A DNA stretch of 64,000 bases from Stutzerimonas nitrititolerans. GTDB lineage: Bacteria; Pseudomonadota; Gammaproteobacteria; Pseudomonadales; Pseudomonadaceae. The position numbers and the translations under genes are program-made. The notes beneath the pieces are model-generated. The model saw only the letters and a list, made by a program, of their open reading frames with translations, was not told where the DNA came from and did not search any database. This document shows positions 8,820-18,560 of this stretch, piece after piece. Position 1 is the stretch's first letter. Each line of letters opens with the position of its first letter. The stretch lies in assembly GCF_003696285.1 (NCBI RefSeq), contig NZ_RFFL01000011.1:1-64000 (forward strand). Reading direction: 5' to 3'.

Positions 8820-10232
8820 CTAACGAGCCGGTGCGACGAAGGTACTGCGGGTGTCGACGACACTGGCGGGGTCGTCCAGGTCCCGTACTTCGAAGCGCAG
8901 CTCGCGGGTCAGGCCCTGCGTCTGTTTCGCGTCGACCAGCGTCACGCTCACCGGCAGGTCAAGGATCTCGCCCGGTGCCAGGCTGACCTGACGCCGACCG
9001 TGCAGCTCGAAGGGACCCTCGCCGAGGGAGACGCCGTATTCGCGCTGCTGTTGTGTCTTGTTGATGAGCTTCAGGCGGTACATGTTCTCGATCTGCCCGT
9101 GCGTGTTCTCGCGATACAGGGTGCGATCCCGGGTGACGTCGAGCGACAACAGCGGGCGCTCGTCGAGCGCCCAGACGAAGGCGCCGATCATTACCAGCAG
9201 CGCCGCCGCATAGCCCACCAGGCGCGGCCGGAACAGTCGGGTGCGGCCGCCTTGCAATGCCTGTTCGGAGGTATAGCGGACCAGCCCGCGCGCGTAGCCC
9301 ATCCTGTCCATCACGCTGTCGCAGACGTCGGCGCAGGCGCCGCAACCGATGCAGTCCAGCTGCAGGCCGTCGCGGATGTCGATGCCGGTGGGGCAGACCT
9401 GCACGCACAAGGTGCAATCGATGCAGTCGCCCAGGCCCTGAGCACGCGAATCGCTGTCCTTGCGGCGGGCGCCGCGGCTTTCACCCCGTGCGGCATCGTA
9501 GGCCACCACCAGGGTGTCGGCGTCGAACATTACACTCTGGAAGCGCGAGTAAGGGCACATGTGCAGGCACACCTTCTCGCGCAGCCAGCCGGCGTTGATA
9601 TAGGTGGCGGCGGTGAAGAAGAACAACCAGAAAGCTGCGGTCATGCCAATCTCGAAGGTGACCAGGTCAGCGGCGAGCTGGCGAACCGGCGTGAAGTAAC
9701 CGACGAAGGACAGCGCGGTGGCCAGGCTTACCGCGAGCCAGAGCAGGTGTTTGGCGGTGCGACGCAGCAGTTTGCCGGCCGACCATGGGGCGGCGTCGAG
9801 CTTGATGCGCTGGTGGCGATCGCCTTCGGTGATTTTCTCGGCCCACATGAATATCCAGGTCCAGGTGCTCTGCGGGCAGGCGTAGCCGCACCAGACGCGA
9901 CCGGCCAGGACAGTGATGAAGAACAGGCCGAAGGCGGCGATGATCAGCAGCGCCGACAGCAGGATGAAGTCCTGCGGCCAGAAGGTCGCGCCGAAGATGT
10001 GGAACTGCTGGGTGCCGAGGTCCCAGAGCACCGCCTGGCGACCATTCCAGTTCAACCACAGCGTGCCGAAATAGAGCAGGAACAGCACAGCGCCGCCAAG
10101 CAGGCGCAGATTGCGATACAGACCCGTGAAGCTGCGGGTGTGAATGGCTCCGCCAGCCTGCGCCGGCGTCAGGCGCACCGGTTTCTCGCGGTCCAGGGTT
10201 TCGATGATTCTGGCGGGTATTCGATCGGTCAT
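8820..10232 (-). CDS. ccoG: Cytochrome c oxidase accessory protein CcoG (RdxA/FixG)
   Basis: A 470-aa inner-membrane polyferredoxin that helps copper reduction and assembly of cbb3 oxidase. It shows several TM segments in the first 220 residues, an early WCGYACPQ motif, two 4Fe-4S motifs (CIDCTLCVQVCP and CIGCGACADVC) around residues 265-310, a further TM near 340, and an Ig-like FixG C-terminal domain. No ccoNOPQ genes are adjacent, so this is either a solitary or a second copy. The start at 10232 gives the usual family N-terminus. Confidence 0.93.
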   Translation of the reverse strand: MTDRIPARIIETLDREKPVRLTPAQAGGAIHTRSFTGLYRNLRLLGGAVLFLLYFGTLWLNWNGRQAVLWDLGTQQFHIFGATFWPQDFILLSALLIIAAFGLFFITVLAGRVWCGYACPQSTWTWIFMWAEKITEGDRHQRIKLDAAPWSAGKLLRRTAKHLLWLAVSLATALSFVGYFTPVRQLAADLVTFEIGMTAAFWLFFFTAATYINAGWLREKVCLHMCPYSRFQSVMFDADTLVVAYDAARGESRGARRKDSDSRAQGLGDCIDCTLCVQVCPTGIDIRDGLQLDCIGCGACADVCDSVMDRMGYARGLVRYTSEQALQGGRTRLFRPRLVGYAAALLVMIGAFVWALDERPLLSLDVTRDRTLYRENTHGQIENMYRLKLINKTQQQREYGVSLGEGPFELHGRRQVSLAPGEILDLPVSVTLVDAKQTQGLTRELRFEVRDLDDPASVVDTRSTFVAPAR

Positions 10233-10636
10233 GACAGGGCCTCGGAGGCTTTTTCAGGCGAGGCGGATCATCGGCTACCGAATGTATGCGTAACAGACTC
10301 AGGTATTGGTAAAAAATACGGATCAGAATGGCGCTGGTACCTTCGCCCCATACCCAGAATCGACTGTAGGGCCGAGATCATGCTGATGGCTATCTATCTT
10401 GCCGTTGCGTCTGCCGCCGCGATGAAAAAGCAGGTATGGTCGCCTGCCGTTATGTCTGGCTGGAACTGATCCGCTTTTTTCAGCGGCATCTGCACCTGTT
10501 CCCGCTCTTCGAGCCGGGCCATAGTCCGAGGCTTTTGCGGCGTTGCCGGCCCAGGCGAGGGCTGCTGGAGACGCTGCGTATCTCCTGGCCTGCGGGCTCG
10601 TTCGATCCGTCTGTTGAGTTAACCAAAGGAAGCCCC
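10233..10636. other. Intergenic region between ccoG and lrgA, no gene recognised
   Basis: 404 bp between divergent genes. It must contain both promoters. A 29-codon hydrophobic ORF on the + strand beginning at the ATG at 10380 was noticed but has no ribosome site and no recognised homology. No FNR/Anr box of the TTGAT-N4-ATCAA form was seen for ccoG. Confidence 0.5.
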
Positions 10637-11002
10637 ATGATTCTCAAAGGCCTGACCTGGCTGGTATTGCTGCAGCTGCTTGGCAGCGTCGTGAACCTTC
10701 TGCTGTTGCCTGCGCTGCCGGGGCCGATCATCGGCATGGTGCTGCTGTTCGGCCTGTTGCTGGTGCGCCGGGGCATTCCCGAATCGCTGGAGAAGACCGC
10801 CGCGCTGTTGCTGCAGTATCTGCCCTTGCTGCTGATCGTTCCGGCGGCGGGCATCATGACCAGCAGTGATGCGCTGCTGGGCGACCTGCCGGCCATCGCC
10901 GCCGGCCTGGTGCTGTCGCTGGTGATCACGGTGCCGTTCTGCGGTTGGCTGATGCAGGTGCTGATCCGTCGCATGGACCGTCGGCAGGAGGACAAGGCAT
11001 GA
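10637..11002 (+). CDS. lrgA: CidA/LrgA-family holin-like protein
   Basis: A 121-aa membrane protein with about four hydrophobic segments and the LrgA pattern LPALPGPIIGMVLLFGLLL near residues 25-45. CidA/LrgA proteins are holin-like modulators of murein hydrolase activity or of small-metabolite export. The ATG at 10637 follows AAAGGAAG. An in-frame extension to 10436 is rejected because it is Arg-rich and unlike the family. The stop overlaps the lrgB start (ATGA at 10999-11002), so the two are translationally coupled. Confidence 0.9.
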   Translation: MILKGLTWLVLLQLLGSVVNLLLLPALPGPIIGMVLLFGLLLVRRGIPESLEKTAALLLQYLPLLLIVPAAGIMTSSDALLGDLPAIAAGLVLSLVITVPFCGWLMQVLIRRMDRRQEDKA

Positions 11003-11709
11003 CCAATCTCGATATCGCCACCGTCTGGGCGATGACCCTGGAGCACCCGCTGTTCTCCGTGGCACTGACCCTGATCGCCTTCCAGCTGGCGCTGGCCCTC
11101 TATCGCCGCAGCGGCTGGCTGGTGCTGCAGCCGGTGATGGTGGGGATGCTGCTGGTGGTGGGCACGCTCTACCTGTGCGGGCTGGACTACGCGAGCTACC
11201 GCGACAGCGCATCGATGATCGCCATTCTGGTCGGCCCGGCGACCGTGGCGCTGGCGGTACCGCTGTATCGCCACCTCAAGCGCATCCAGCAACTTTTCTG
11301 GCCGATTCTCATCACCCTGGTGGTCGGCGGCGTACTCAGCGTGGTCCTGACGCTGGTGATTTCCGGAGCCATGGGTGCCGATCTGTCGGTGCTGATGAGC
11401 CTGTCGCCCAAGGCGGCGACCATGCCGATCGCGATGCTGGTGGCCGAGCAGCTCGGTGGCCTCGCTTCGCTGGCGGCGGTGTTCGTGATGCTCACCGGCG
11501 TGATCGGTACCGCGATGGGGCCGTTCCTGTTTCGCTGGGCTGGCATCGATCATCCGGCGGCGCGTGGCCTGAGCTACGGCATCAACGCCCACGCCATCGG
11601 CACGGCGCGAGCGCTGGAGGAGGGCGACGAATGCGGAGCCTTCGCGGCACTGGGGATGAGCCTGCTGGGTATTCTGATCGCGCTGTTCCTGCCACTGGCG
11701 CTTGGCTGA
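10999..11709 (+). CDS. lrgB: LrgB/CidB-family membrane protein
   Basis: A 236-aa integral membrane protein with multiple hydrophobic helices and the LrgB signatures SLSPKAATMPIAM at about residues 133-145 and GINAHAIGTARALEE at about 192-206. It works with LrgA in cell-lysis control or export. It overlaps lrgA by 4 bp. A strong palindromic terminator begins 5 bp after its stop. Confidence 0.92.
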   Translation: MTNLDIATVWAMTLEHPLFSVALTLIAFQLALALYRRSGWLVLQPVMVGMLLVVGTLYLCGLDYASYRDSASMIAILVGPATVALAVPLYRHLKRIQQLFWPILITLVVGGVLSVVLTLVISGAMGADLSVLMSLSPKAATMPIAMLVAEQLGGLASLAAVFVMLTGVIGTAMGPFLFRWAGIDHPAARGLSYGINAHAIGTARALEEGDECGAFAALGMSLLGILIALFLPLALG

Positions 11710-11713
11710 GCTG

Positions 11714-11750
11714 CGCGCAAACCAATCGATTTGTTCGATTGGTTTGCGCG
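11714..11750 (+). terminator. Strong palindromic terminator after lrgAB
   Basis: A perfect 16-bp stem (CGCGCAAACCAATCGA and its complement) with a 5-base loop, just after the lrgB stop. The following bases are GAAAAATCC, so there is no U-run on the + strand. It may terminate imperfectly or double as a protein-binding palindrome. Confidence 0.65.
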
Positions 11751-11850
11751 GAAAAATCCAACCATATCTTTGTTGAATCGATGGATGATGGCCTCATCCG
11801 ATGCAGGGCTCTAGTAACAACGAGTCGGCATTAACGAAGAGGCTGAATCC

Positions 11851-12549
11851 ATGATCGAACTACGTCCTCGGGCCGAGCTGGGCCGTGCCAATCACGGCTG
11901 GCTCGATACCCATCACCATTTCTCCTTCGCCGACTACCACGACGCATCGCGCATGCACTGGGGCCGGTTGCGCGTCTGGAACGACGACAGCATCGCGGCG
12001 CATTCGGGTTTCCCGCCCCATCCCCATCGCGACATGGAAATCGTCACCTACGTGCGCAAGGGCGCCATCAGCCACGAGGACAGCCTGGGCAACATCGGTC
12101 GCACAGTGGCGGGTGACGTGCAGGTGATGAGCGCCGGCACCGGCATCGTCCATAGCGAATTCAACCGGGAAGACGAAACCTGCGAGCTTTTCCAGATATG
12201 GATCTACCCTGATCGAAGCGGCCTGCCGCCGAGCTGGGGCACCCGACCTTTTCCGCGCGGTGAGCGTGCCGGCGCCTTCGTGACCCTGGCCAGCGGCATC
12301 GAGGGGGATGCCGATGCATTACCGATCCGTGCCGATGCTCGGCTGGTCGCGGCGACACTTTCGGCTGGCCAGGTTGCCGAATACCCCATCGGCGCCGGCC
12401 GGAAGGTTTATCTGGTGCCGGCCAGCGGGCGGATCGAAGTCGGCGAGGTGATCGCCGCAGCCGGTGACGGCGTGGCCATTCGTGATGAAGCGCTGCTGCG
12501 GGTCAAGGTGGTTGAAGATAGCGAAGTGGTTCTGGTGGACGCCCGCTGA
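11851..12549 (+). CDS. Pirin family protein (YhhW-like bicupin)
   Basis: A 232-aa bicupin. The metal-site pattern of pirins is visible: PPHPHRDMEIVTYV (His at about 56 and 58) and GTGIVHSEFN (His at about 100 and Glu at about 102). YhhW-type pirins have quercetin 2,3-dioxygenase activity in vitro; the natural role is unclear. It is followed, after a palindromic repeat element, by wrbA, a quinone reductase, suggesting a quinone or redox-stress context. Confidence 0.9.
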   Translation: MIELRPRAELGRANHGWLDTHHHFSFADYHDASRMHWGRLRVWNDDSIAAHSGFPPHPHRDMEIVTYVRKGAISHEDSLGNIGRTVAGDVQVMSAGTGIVHSEFNREDETCELFQIWIYPDRSGLPPSWGTRPFPRGERAGAFVTLASGIEGDADALPIRADARLVAATLSAGQVAEYPIGAGRKVYLVPASGRIEVGEVIAAAGDGVAIRDEALLRVKVVEDSEVVLVDAR

Positions 12550-12550
12550 A

Positions 12551-12820
12551 CTAGGGTCTGTTGACGTTTCGCTCGCGGCCGCGCCGTAGCCTGTTTTTAC
12601 GCGAGGCAAGGCATGAGGAGAGAAGTTTGGCATTCCAAATGAACGACGAATAACGCCGCATCGCGTAAAAACAGGCCCGGCCCGAAGGGTTGCGCGGGAA
12701 ATGGCGCCAGCTGTCGTTGTAGGACTTGGCAAGGGAATGACCATTACCTGCGTCCTACGCCTAACCTGGCGCCATTTCTCGCAGCAACGCGGCTCGCGAC
12801 GAAACGTCAAGAGACCCTAG
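12551..12820. repeat. Composite palindromic (MITE-like) intergenic element
   Basis: A 270-bp block bounded by terminal inverted repeats CTAGGGTCT(G/C)TTGACGTTTCG at 12551-12571 and 12800-12820. Inside are a perfect 15-bp inverted repeat CCTGTTTTTACGCGA (12590-12604 and 12661-12675), a 17-bp pair around GAAATGGCGCCAG (12694-12710 and 12766-12782, one mismatch), and a short GTAGGAC/GTCCTAC pair. No coding potential is evident. It fills the whole gap between the pirin gene and wrbA. Confidence 0.8.
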
Positions 12821-12858
12821 CGTCCGAGCAAACGAATATCCACAAGAGGAACGACAAG

Positions 12859-13458
12859 ATGGCAAAGATTCTCGTGCTTTATCACTCCATGTACGGCCAC
12901 ATCGAAACCATGGCCAACGCCGTTGCCGAAGGCGCTCGCAGCGTCGAGGGCGCCGAGGTGACCATCAAGCGGGTGCCGGAAACCATGCCCGCAGAGGTAT
13001 TCAAGAACGCCGGCGGCAAGACCGACCAGGCCGCCGAAGTGGCCAGCCCGGCCGAGCTGCCCGAGTACGATGCGATCATCTTCGGCACGCCGACCCGCTT
13101 CGGCAACATGTCCGGGCAGATGCGCAACTTCCTCGACCAGACCGGAGGCCTCTGGGCCAAGGGCTTGCTGCACGGCAAGGTCGCCAGCGTGTTCACCTCC
13201 ACCGGCACTGGCGGCGGCCAGGAAATGACCATTACCTCCACCTGGACCACCTTGGCCCACCACGGAATGATCATCGTGCCCACCGGCTACGGTATCGGCG
13301 AATTCTTCGATATTTCCGAAACCAACGGCGGCACGCCCTACGGTGCCTCGACCATCGCCGGCGGCGACGGCTCGCGCCAGCCGTCCACCAAGGAACTGAA
13401 TATCGCGCGTTACCAGGGTGAGCTGGTGGCCAAGACCACGGTCAAGCTCAAGGGCTGA
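12859..13458 (+). CDS. wrbA: NAD(P)H:quinone oxidoreductase, WrbA type
   Basis: A 199-aa flavodoxin-fold protein. It shows the N-terminal FMN-phosphate loop [12 protein letters not shown] at about residues 8-19, [22 protein letters not shown] at about 75-96 (given here as the WrbA signature region), and STGTGGGQE near 114-122. WrbA enzymes reduce quinones by two electrons and limit redox cycling. The start at ATG 12859 follows AAGAGGAACGACAAG. The length matches WrbA (about 198 aa). Confidence 0.95.
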   Translation: MAKILVLYHSMYGHIETMANAVAEGARSVEGAEVTIKRVPETMPAEVFKNAGGKTDQAAEVASPAELPEYDAIIFGTPTRFGNMSGQMRNFLDQTGGLWAKGLLHGKVASVFTSTGTGGGQEMTITSTWTTLAHHGMIIVPTGYGIGEFFDISETNGGTPYGASTIAGGDGSRQPSTKELNIARYQGELVAKTTVKLKG

Positions 13459-13501
13459 GGTTCGCGGCGCCGGAAACGGCCTGCCTGCACAACAGCCTGC
13501 C

Positions 13502-13537
13502 AGCGAGTCGGATGGCACTGCCTGTCCGGCTCGTTTT
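13502..13537 (+). terminator. Probable rho-independent terminator of wrbA
   Basis: The stem GCGAGTCGGA pairs with TCCGGCTCGT (one G-T pair) over a 12-base loop and is followed by TTTTCCGTTTCC. It lies 44 bp after the wrbA stop. Confidence 0.6.
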
Positions 13538-13657
13538 CCGTTTCCATACGATAGCTGGGTGTCATCGTCGAATGCGGTGATAATGCGAGACCTGCCGCGG
13601 CGCCAGACACTCGCGGCGCACGCAACAGCCCGACAGAACCAGCAATCGAGGAAGCCG

Positions 13658-14197
13658 ATGCCCGCCTTCGAAATCAAACCCCTGAATCCCGAAACCTACC
13701 GCAAGCAGACTCGACGCAGCACTCTGATCGTCGCAGTGACCTTCGTGGTGCTGGCGATGGGGCTGTCCACCGCGGCGGTGGCGATGTTCGGCGAACCGGG
13801 CGGCGACAACCTGCGCCTGAATATCGCCGGTGTGGCGATCGGGCTCGGGGTGACGGTGCTGCTGGTGCGCCTGGTCTACTGGCAGCAGCCGTGGATGGCG
13901 TCGGCGGCCTACGGCTGGCGGCTCAAGCGCGCCCTGATGAGCGTGACCAACGTCATGCATCACGTGAAAGCGGGCGTGGCGATCGAGGACCCCACCGCGA
14001 TGAAGCTGCTGCGCTTCTACCACCAGGGGCTGGAGCAGATGCACCAGCTGGATGCCAACAGCGGCTCTCTTCTCGAAATGAGGGCGGAGATCGAACAGCA
14101 TCGCAGCGCCATGGAAGCGGCGCGCCTGGATGTCGATCAGCCGCGCCTGGAACCAGGCTGGATCGAGACTGTAAAAAAGATCGACGCCGTGAAATGA
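13658..14197 (+). CDS. DUF3087 family membrane protein
   Basis: A 179-aa protein matching the DUF3087 pattern: N-terminus MPAFEIKPLNPETYRKQTRR, two TM segments at about residues 25-45 and 55-75, and a cytoplasmic helical C-terminal half. The function is unknown. ATG 13658 is chosen over the longer frame because the upstream part overlaps wrbA and its terminator and is unlike the family. Confidence 0.8.
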   Translation: MPAFEIKPLNPETYRKQTRRSTLIVAVTFVVLAMGLSTAAVAMFGEPGGDNLRLNIAGVAIGLGVTVLLVRLVYWQQPWMASAAYGWRLKRALMSVTNVMHHVKAGVAIEDPTAMKLLRFYHQGLEQMHQLDANSGSLLEMRAEIEQHRSAMEAARLDVDQPRLEPGWIETVKKIDAVK

Positions 14198-14388
14198 AGG
14201 CGGTAATAATCGCCGTCTCGCTTGCGCTCACTTGAGCACGGGCGGAAACCTTTCTTCTCCAGAGGCGTCCTGCCTCTGGGTTCGCATTCTGGTGCGGTTC
14301 ATTCTCGGTCATGCCACTACACAGTGATCCAGGGGTCCAAGTGAAGCGTAGCCCTGCGCCTCCAAGACACGTCTGCGGAAAACCCATC

Positions 14389-16671
14389 ATGAAAAGGTTG
14401 TGTCTGCTCGGCTTGATCGCTCTTTCGGTAGCCTTTCCGGTTCTGGCCGAGAGCAGGCTGGACGACAAGCCGGCGTTCATCGAGCAACTGCTGCGGCAGA
14501 TGACGCTGCAGGAAAAGATCGGCCAGCTGCGCCTGATCAGCATCGGCGCGGACATGCCCAGGGAGCGGCTTGCCGAGGAACTGGCCGCGGGGAATGTCGG
14601 CGGCACCTTCAATTCGGTCACCCGGCAGGACAATCGCCCCCTGCAGGATGCCGCGCTGCGCAGCCGGTTGAAGATACCGATCTTCTTCGCCTACGACGTG
14701 ATACATGGGCATCGCACCATCTTCCCCATCGGCCTCGGCCTGGCGTCGAGCTGGGACATGCAGGCGGTCGCCACGGCGGGGCGTGTTGCGGCCATCGAGG
14801 CCAGTGCCGACGGGCTCGACATGACCTTCGCACCCATGGTCGATATCGCCCGCGACCCGCGCTGGGGACGGACTTCCGAAGGTTTCGGCGAGGACCCGTA
14901 TCTGGTTTCCGAGATCGCCCGGACCATGGTCGGCGCCTATCAGGGCAAGTCGTTGCGCAATCCCGACAGCCTGATGGCCAGCGTCAAGCATTTCGCCCTC
15001 TACGGCGCGGTCGAAGGCGGGCGCGACTACAACGTGGTGGACATGAGTCCGCTGCGCATGCACCAGGATTACCTGCCGCCTTACCACGCCGCCATCGAGG
15101 CCGGGGCAGGCGGAGTGATGGTGGCGCTGAATACCATCAACGGCGTGCCGGCCAGCGCCAACCGCTGGTTGTTGCGCGACCTGCTGCGCAAGGACTGGGG
15201 CTTTTCCGGCGTGACCATCAGCGACCATGGCGCGATCACCGAGTTGCTCCGTCATGGCGTGGCCGCCGATGGGCGCGAGGCGGCGAAGCTGGCGATCGAT
15301 GCCGGGCTCGACATGAGCATGGCGGACTCGCTCTACGGCCAGCATCTGGCCGAGCTGGTGCAGGCCGGCGACGTGCCGATGCAGGTCGTCGACCAGGCGG
15401 TGCGTGAAGTACTGGGCGCGAAATACGATCTGGGTCTGTTTCACGATCCTTATCGGCGCATCGGCCAGGTCAGCGAAGACCCGCCCGAGGTCAACGCCGA
15501 AAGCCGCCTGCATCGCCAGGCCGCGCGGGACGTGGCGCGCCAGTCGCTGGTACTGCTGGAAAACCGCAACAGCGTCCTTCCGCTCGACAAGGCCGACCGC
15601 ATCGCGCTGGTCGGGCCCCTGGCCGATTCACATATCGACATGCTCGGCAGCTGGTCGGCTGCCGGTGTGGCGAAACAGACGGTCACGCTGCGCCAGGCCA
15701 TGCAGGCCGCCCTCGGTGACCACGGACGGTTGGTTTACGCCCGCGGCGCCAACGTCACCGACGACGAGAAGCTGGTCGAGTACCTGAATTTCCTCAACTG
15801 GGACAATCCCGAAGTGGTGCAGGACCCGCGTCCCGCCGATCAGATGATTGCCGAAGCGGTGGCCGCGGCCCGGCAGGCCGATGTCGTCGTCGCCGCGGTA
15901 GGGGAGTCGCGCGGCATGTCCCATGAATCGTCCAGCCGCACCAGCCTGCAGCTTCCCGCCAGTCAGCAGGCGTTGCTGCGCGCCTTGAAGCAGACCGGCA
16001 AACCGCTGGTGCTGGTGCTGATGAACGGCCGTCCGCTGAATCTCGCCTGGGCGCAGGCCAATGCCGATGCGATGCTGGAAACCTGGTTCAGCGGCACCGA
16101 AGGCGGGCACGCCATCGCCGAGGTACTGTTCGGCGACTACAACCCTTCGGGCAAGCTGCCGATCTCGTTCCCGCGCTCGGTCGGGCAGATTCCCGTCTAC
16201 TACAACCACCCGCGTCTGGGCCGACCCTTCGTCGAAGGCAAGCCGGGCAACTACACCTCGCAATATTTCGATGAGCCGAACGGTCCGCTGTACCCGTTCG
16301 GCTACGGCCTGAGTTACACGCAGTTCAGCCTGTCGCCCCCGCGCCTGTCGACCGATGTGCTTTCACATGGCCAGAGCCTGGAGGTCAGCGTGACGCTGAA
16401 GAACACCGGCAAGCGCGATGGCGCGACTGTCGTGCAGTTGTACATCCGTGACCTGGCCGCCTCGGTAGTGCGCCCGGTCAAGGAGCTGAAAGGGTTTCGC
16501 AAGGTCTGGCTCAAGGCCGGCGAAGAGCAGCAGGTGCGTTTCAGCGTTGGCGAAGACGAGCTGACGTTCGTCGATGCGCAACTGCGTCAGGTGGCTGAAC
16601 CGGGGGTGTTCGAGGTGCAGGCAGGGCTCGATTCGCAGCACGTTCAGACGCAGCGGTTCGAGTTGCGCTGA
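14389..16671 (+). CDS. bglX: Periplasmic beta-glucosidase BglX, glycoside hydrolase family 3
   Basis: A 760-aa GH3 enzyme that removes glucose from beta-linked glucosides in the periplasm. The signal peptide is residues 1-20 (ends VLA|ES). The GH3 N-terminal barrel contains KHFALYG near residue 200 and the nucleophile region VTISDHGA with Asp near 279. A GH3 C-terminal domain and a fibronectin-III-like tail (about 670-760) complete the BglX layout, and the length is typical. ATG 14389 is chosen because it gives the signal peptide. It precedes opgGH, so it may turn over or trim periplasmic glucans. Confidence 0.93.
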   Translation: MKRLCLLGLIALSVAFPVLAESRLDDKPAFIEQLLRQMTLQEKIGQLRLISIGADMPRERLAEELAAGNVGGTFNSVTRQDNRPLQDAALRSRLKIPIFFAYDVIHGHRTIFPIGLGLASSWDMQAVATAGRVAAIEASADGLDMTFAPMVDIARDPRWGRTSEGFGEDPYLVSEIARTMVGAYQGKSLRNPDSLMASVKHFALYGAVEGGRDYNVVDMSPLRMHQDYLPPYHAAIEAGAGGVMVALNTINGVPASANRWLLRDLLRKDWGFSGVTISDHGAITELLRHGVAADGREAAKLAIDAGLDMSMADSLYGQHLAELVQAGDVPMQVVDQAVREVLGAKYDLGLFHDPYRRIGQVSEDPPEVNAESRLHRQAARDVARQSLVLLENRNSVLPLDKADRIALVGPLADSHIDMLGSWSAAGVAKQTVTLRQAMQAALGDHGRLVYARGANVTDDEKLVEYLNFLNWDNPEVVQDPRPADQMIAEAVAAARQADVVVAAVGESRGMSHESSSRTSLQLPASQQALLRALKQTGKPLVLVLMNGRPLNLAWAQANADAMLETWFSGTEGGHAIAEVLFGDYNPSGKLPISFPRSVGQIPVYYNHPRLGRPFVEGKPGNYTSQYFDEPNGPLYPFGYGLSYTQFSLSPPRLSTDVLSHGQSLEVSVTLKNTGKRDGATVVQLYIRDLAASVVRPVKELKGFRKVWLKAGEEQQVRFSVGEDELTFVDAQLRQVAEPGVFEVQAGLDSQHVQTQRFELR

Positions 16672-16744
16672 GAGCGTCGTTTCGGTTGTCGGGGGAATCA
16701 TTTGTGCGTGGCGTAGACCAACGAACGCGAGCTGGCGCAGTCCC

Positions 16745-16980
16745 CAGGTTGTAGGAAAACGTAGCGAGCGGCGGTCAGGCAAAGCGCAACGACCAACGGG
16801 AGTGACAGCCGAAGGCTGGTCCGAAGGGCGAGCGCAGCGAGTCAAAACAGGCGAAAAATGCAGTTTACGCGTTGTAAATGAACATTTTGATCGGGCGCGC
16901 CCGAGCCTGTTTTTAACGCAGCATGGCCGAGCGCAGCAGTTTCCACACAGCCTGGTCTCGCTTTATTCACCATTCAGGAG
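16745..16980. repeat. Dispersed intergenic repeat, copy 1
   Basis: This block includes the core AAACAGGCGA...GTTTACG-GTTGTAAATGA...GAGCCTGTTTTTAACGCAG, which recurs at 55190-55330. AACAGGC near 16855 and GCCTGTT near 16905 form an inverted pair. It occupies most of the 344-bp gap between bglX and opgG; no gene is seen there. Confidence 0.65.
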
Positions 16981-17015
16981 GCTTTGTGTTAACCACTCTG
17001 TTTAAAGGATCGGAC

Positions 17016-18560
17016 ATGCGTACCAGAGGCAAGGCGCTGGGCAATCTGCTGGGTCTATGCATGGCTTTCTGCGTTGGCAGCAGCTGGGCCTTCAGCCTGG
17101 GTGATGTGGCCAGCAAGGCCGAGAAACTGGCTGCGGCACCCTACGTGCCGGCCAAGAGCAATCTGCCGGCGGTGTTCCGTGAGATGGCCTTCGCCGATTA
17201 CCAGCAGCTGCGCTTTCGCGAAGACAAGGGCTACTGGCGCGATGCCGAAACGCCTTTCGAGCTGCGTTTCTATCATCAGGGCATGCATTTCGACGTGCCG
17301 GTGAAGATCAACGAAGTCACCGCCACGCGTGTTCGCGAAATCCCCTATGACCCCGAATCGTTCGAGTTCGGCAACGTCGATATCGATCCCGCTGCGCTGC
17401 AGAATCTCGGTTTCGCCGGTTTCAAGGTGCTCTATCCGCTGAACAAGAAGGACAAGCAGGACGAGCTGATGACGCTGCTCGGCGCCAGCTATTTCCGCGT
17501 GGTCGGCAAAGGACAGGTCTATGGCCTGTCGGCACGCGGGCTGGCGATCGACACGGCGCTGCCGAGCGGCGAGGAGTTTCCCCGCTTCACCGAATTCTGG
17601 GTCGAGCGCCCGCAGGCCGACCGCGGCAGCCTGCTGATCTACGCCTTGCTGGATTCACCGCGTGCCACCGGCGCCTACCGCATGGAAGTCACGCCGGGCA
17701 AGGACAGCATCGTGGATGTACAGGCCAAGGTCTTCCTGCGTGCGCCGGTGGAAAAGCTCGGCATCGCGCCGCTCACCAGCATGTACCTGTTCGGTGCCAA
17801 TCAGCCCAGCCAGCAGCTCAACTACCGGCCACAGCTGCATGATTCCGAAGGCCTGGCGATCCACGCCGGCAACGGCGAGTGGATCTGGCGTCCGCTGAAC
17901 AACCCCAAGCGCCTGGCCATCAGCAGCTACAGCGTCGAGAACCCTCGGGGCTTCGGTCTGCTGCAGCGCACCCGCGATTTCGGCCGTTACGAGGACCTGG
18001 ACGACCGCTACGAACTGCGGCCCAGCGGCTGGATCGAGCCGGTTGGCGACTGGGGCAAGGGGCATGTGGAACTGGTCGAGATTCCCACGCCGGACGAAAC
18101 CAACGACAACATCGTCGCCTTCTGGGTGCCGGAGAAGAAGCCGGCGCCGGGCGAAGCGATCGATATCGCGTACCGGCTGCACTTCAGCATGGACGAACCC
18201 GAACTGCATGACCCCGAGCTCGCCTGGGTCAAGCAGACGCGCCTGTCGACCGGTGACGTGAAACAGTCCAACCTGATTCGCCAACCCGATGGCAGCACGG
18301 CGCTGATCGTCGACTTCGTCGGGCCGAACCTGGCTGAACTGCCGGCCGATGCGCCGGTCAGCACCCAGGTCAGCGTCGATGACAATGTCGAACTGGTGGA
18401 GAACAACCTGCGCCATAACCCGGTCACCGAGGGCTGGCGGCTGACCCTGCGACTACGGGTCAAGGACCCGGCGCGCCCGGTGGAATTGCGCGCTGCGCTG
18501 GTGGATGGCGAGACCACGCTGTCCGAAACCTGGAGCTATCAGATACCCGTCCATGACTGA
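17016..18560 (+). CDS. opgG: Glucan biosynthesis protein G (periplasmic)
   Basis: A 514-aa periplasmic protein needed for the beta-1,6 branching or assembly of osmoregulated periplasmic glucans. The signal peptide covers about residues 1-26 (ends SSWA|FS). The MdoG domain follows, with YQQLRFR and the [16 protein letters not shown] region near 325-345 typical of OpgG. ATG 17016 follows AAAGGAT; the upstream in-frame extension lies in a repeat element and is rejected. The stop overlaps the opgH start by 8 bp, so they are co-translated. Confidence 0.95.
   Translation: MRTRGKALGNLLGLCMAFCVGSSWAFSLGDVASKAEKLAAAPYVPAKSNLPAVFREMAFADYQQLRFREDKGYWRDAETPFELRFYHQGMHFDVPVKINEVTATRVREIPYDPESFEFGNVDIDPAALQNLGFAGFKVLYPLNKKDKQDELMTLLGASYFRVVGKGQVYGLSARGLAIDTALPSGEEFPRFTEFWVERPQADRGSLLIYALLDSPRATGAYRMEVTPGKDSIVDVQAKVFLRAPVEKLGIAPLTSMYLFGANQPSQQLNYRPQLHDSEGLAIHAGNGEWIWRPLNNPKRLAISSYSVENPRGFGLLQRTRDFGRYEDLDDRYELRPSGWIEPVGDWGKGHVELVEIPTPDETNDNIVAFWVPEKKPAPGEAIDIAYRLHFSMDEPELHDPELAWVKQTRLSTGDVKQSNLIRQPDGSTALIVDFVGPNLAELPADAPVSTQVSVDDNVELVENNLRHNPVTEGWRLTLRLRVKDPARPVELRAALVDGETTLSETWSYQIPVHD

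Noticed and set aside
10436-10636. N-terminal extension of lrgA
   Set aside because: Arg-rich and unlike the family; ATG 10637 has a good ribosome site.
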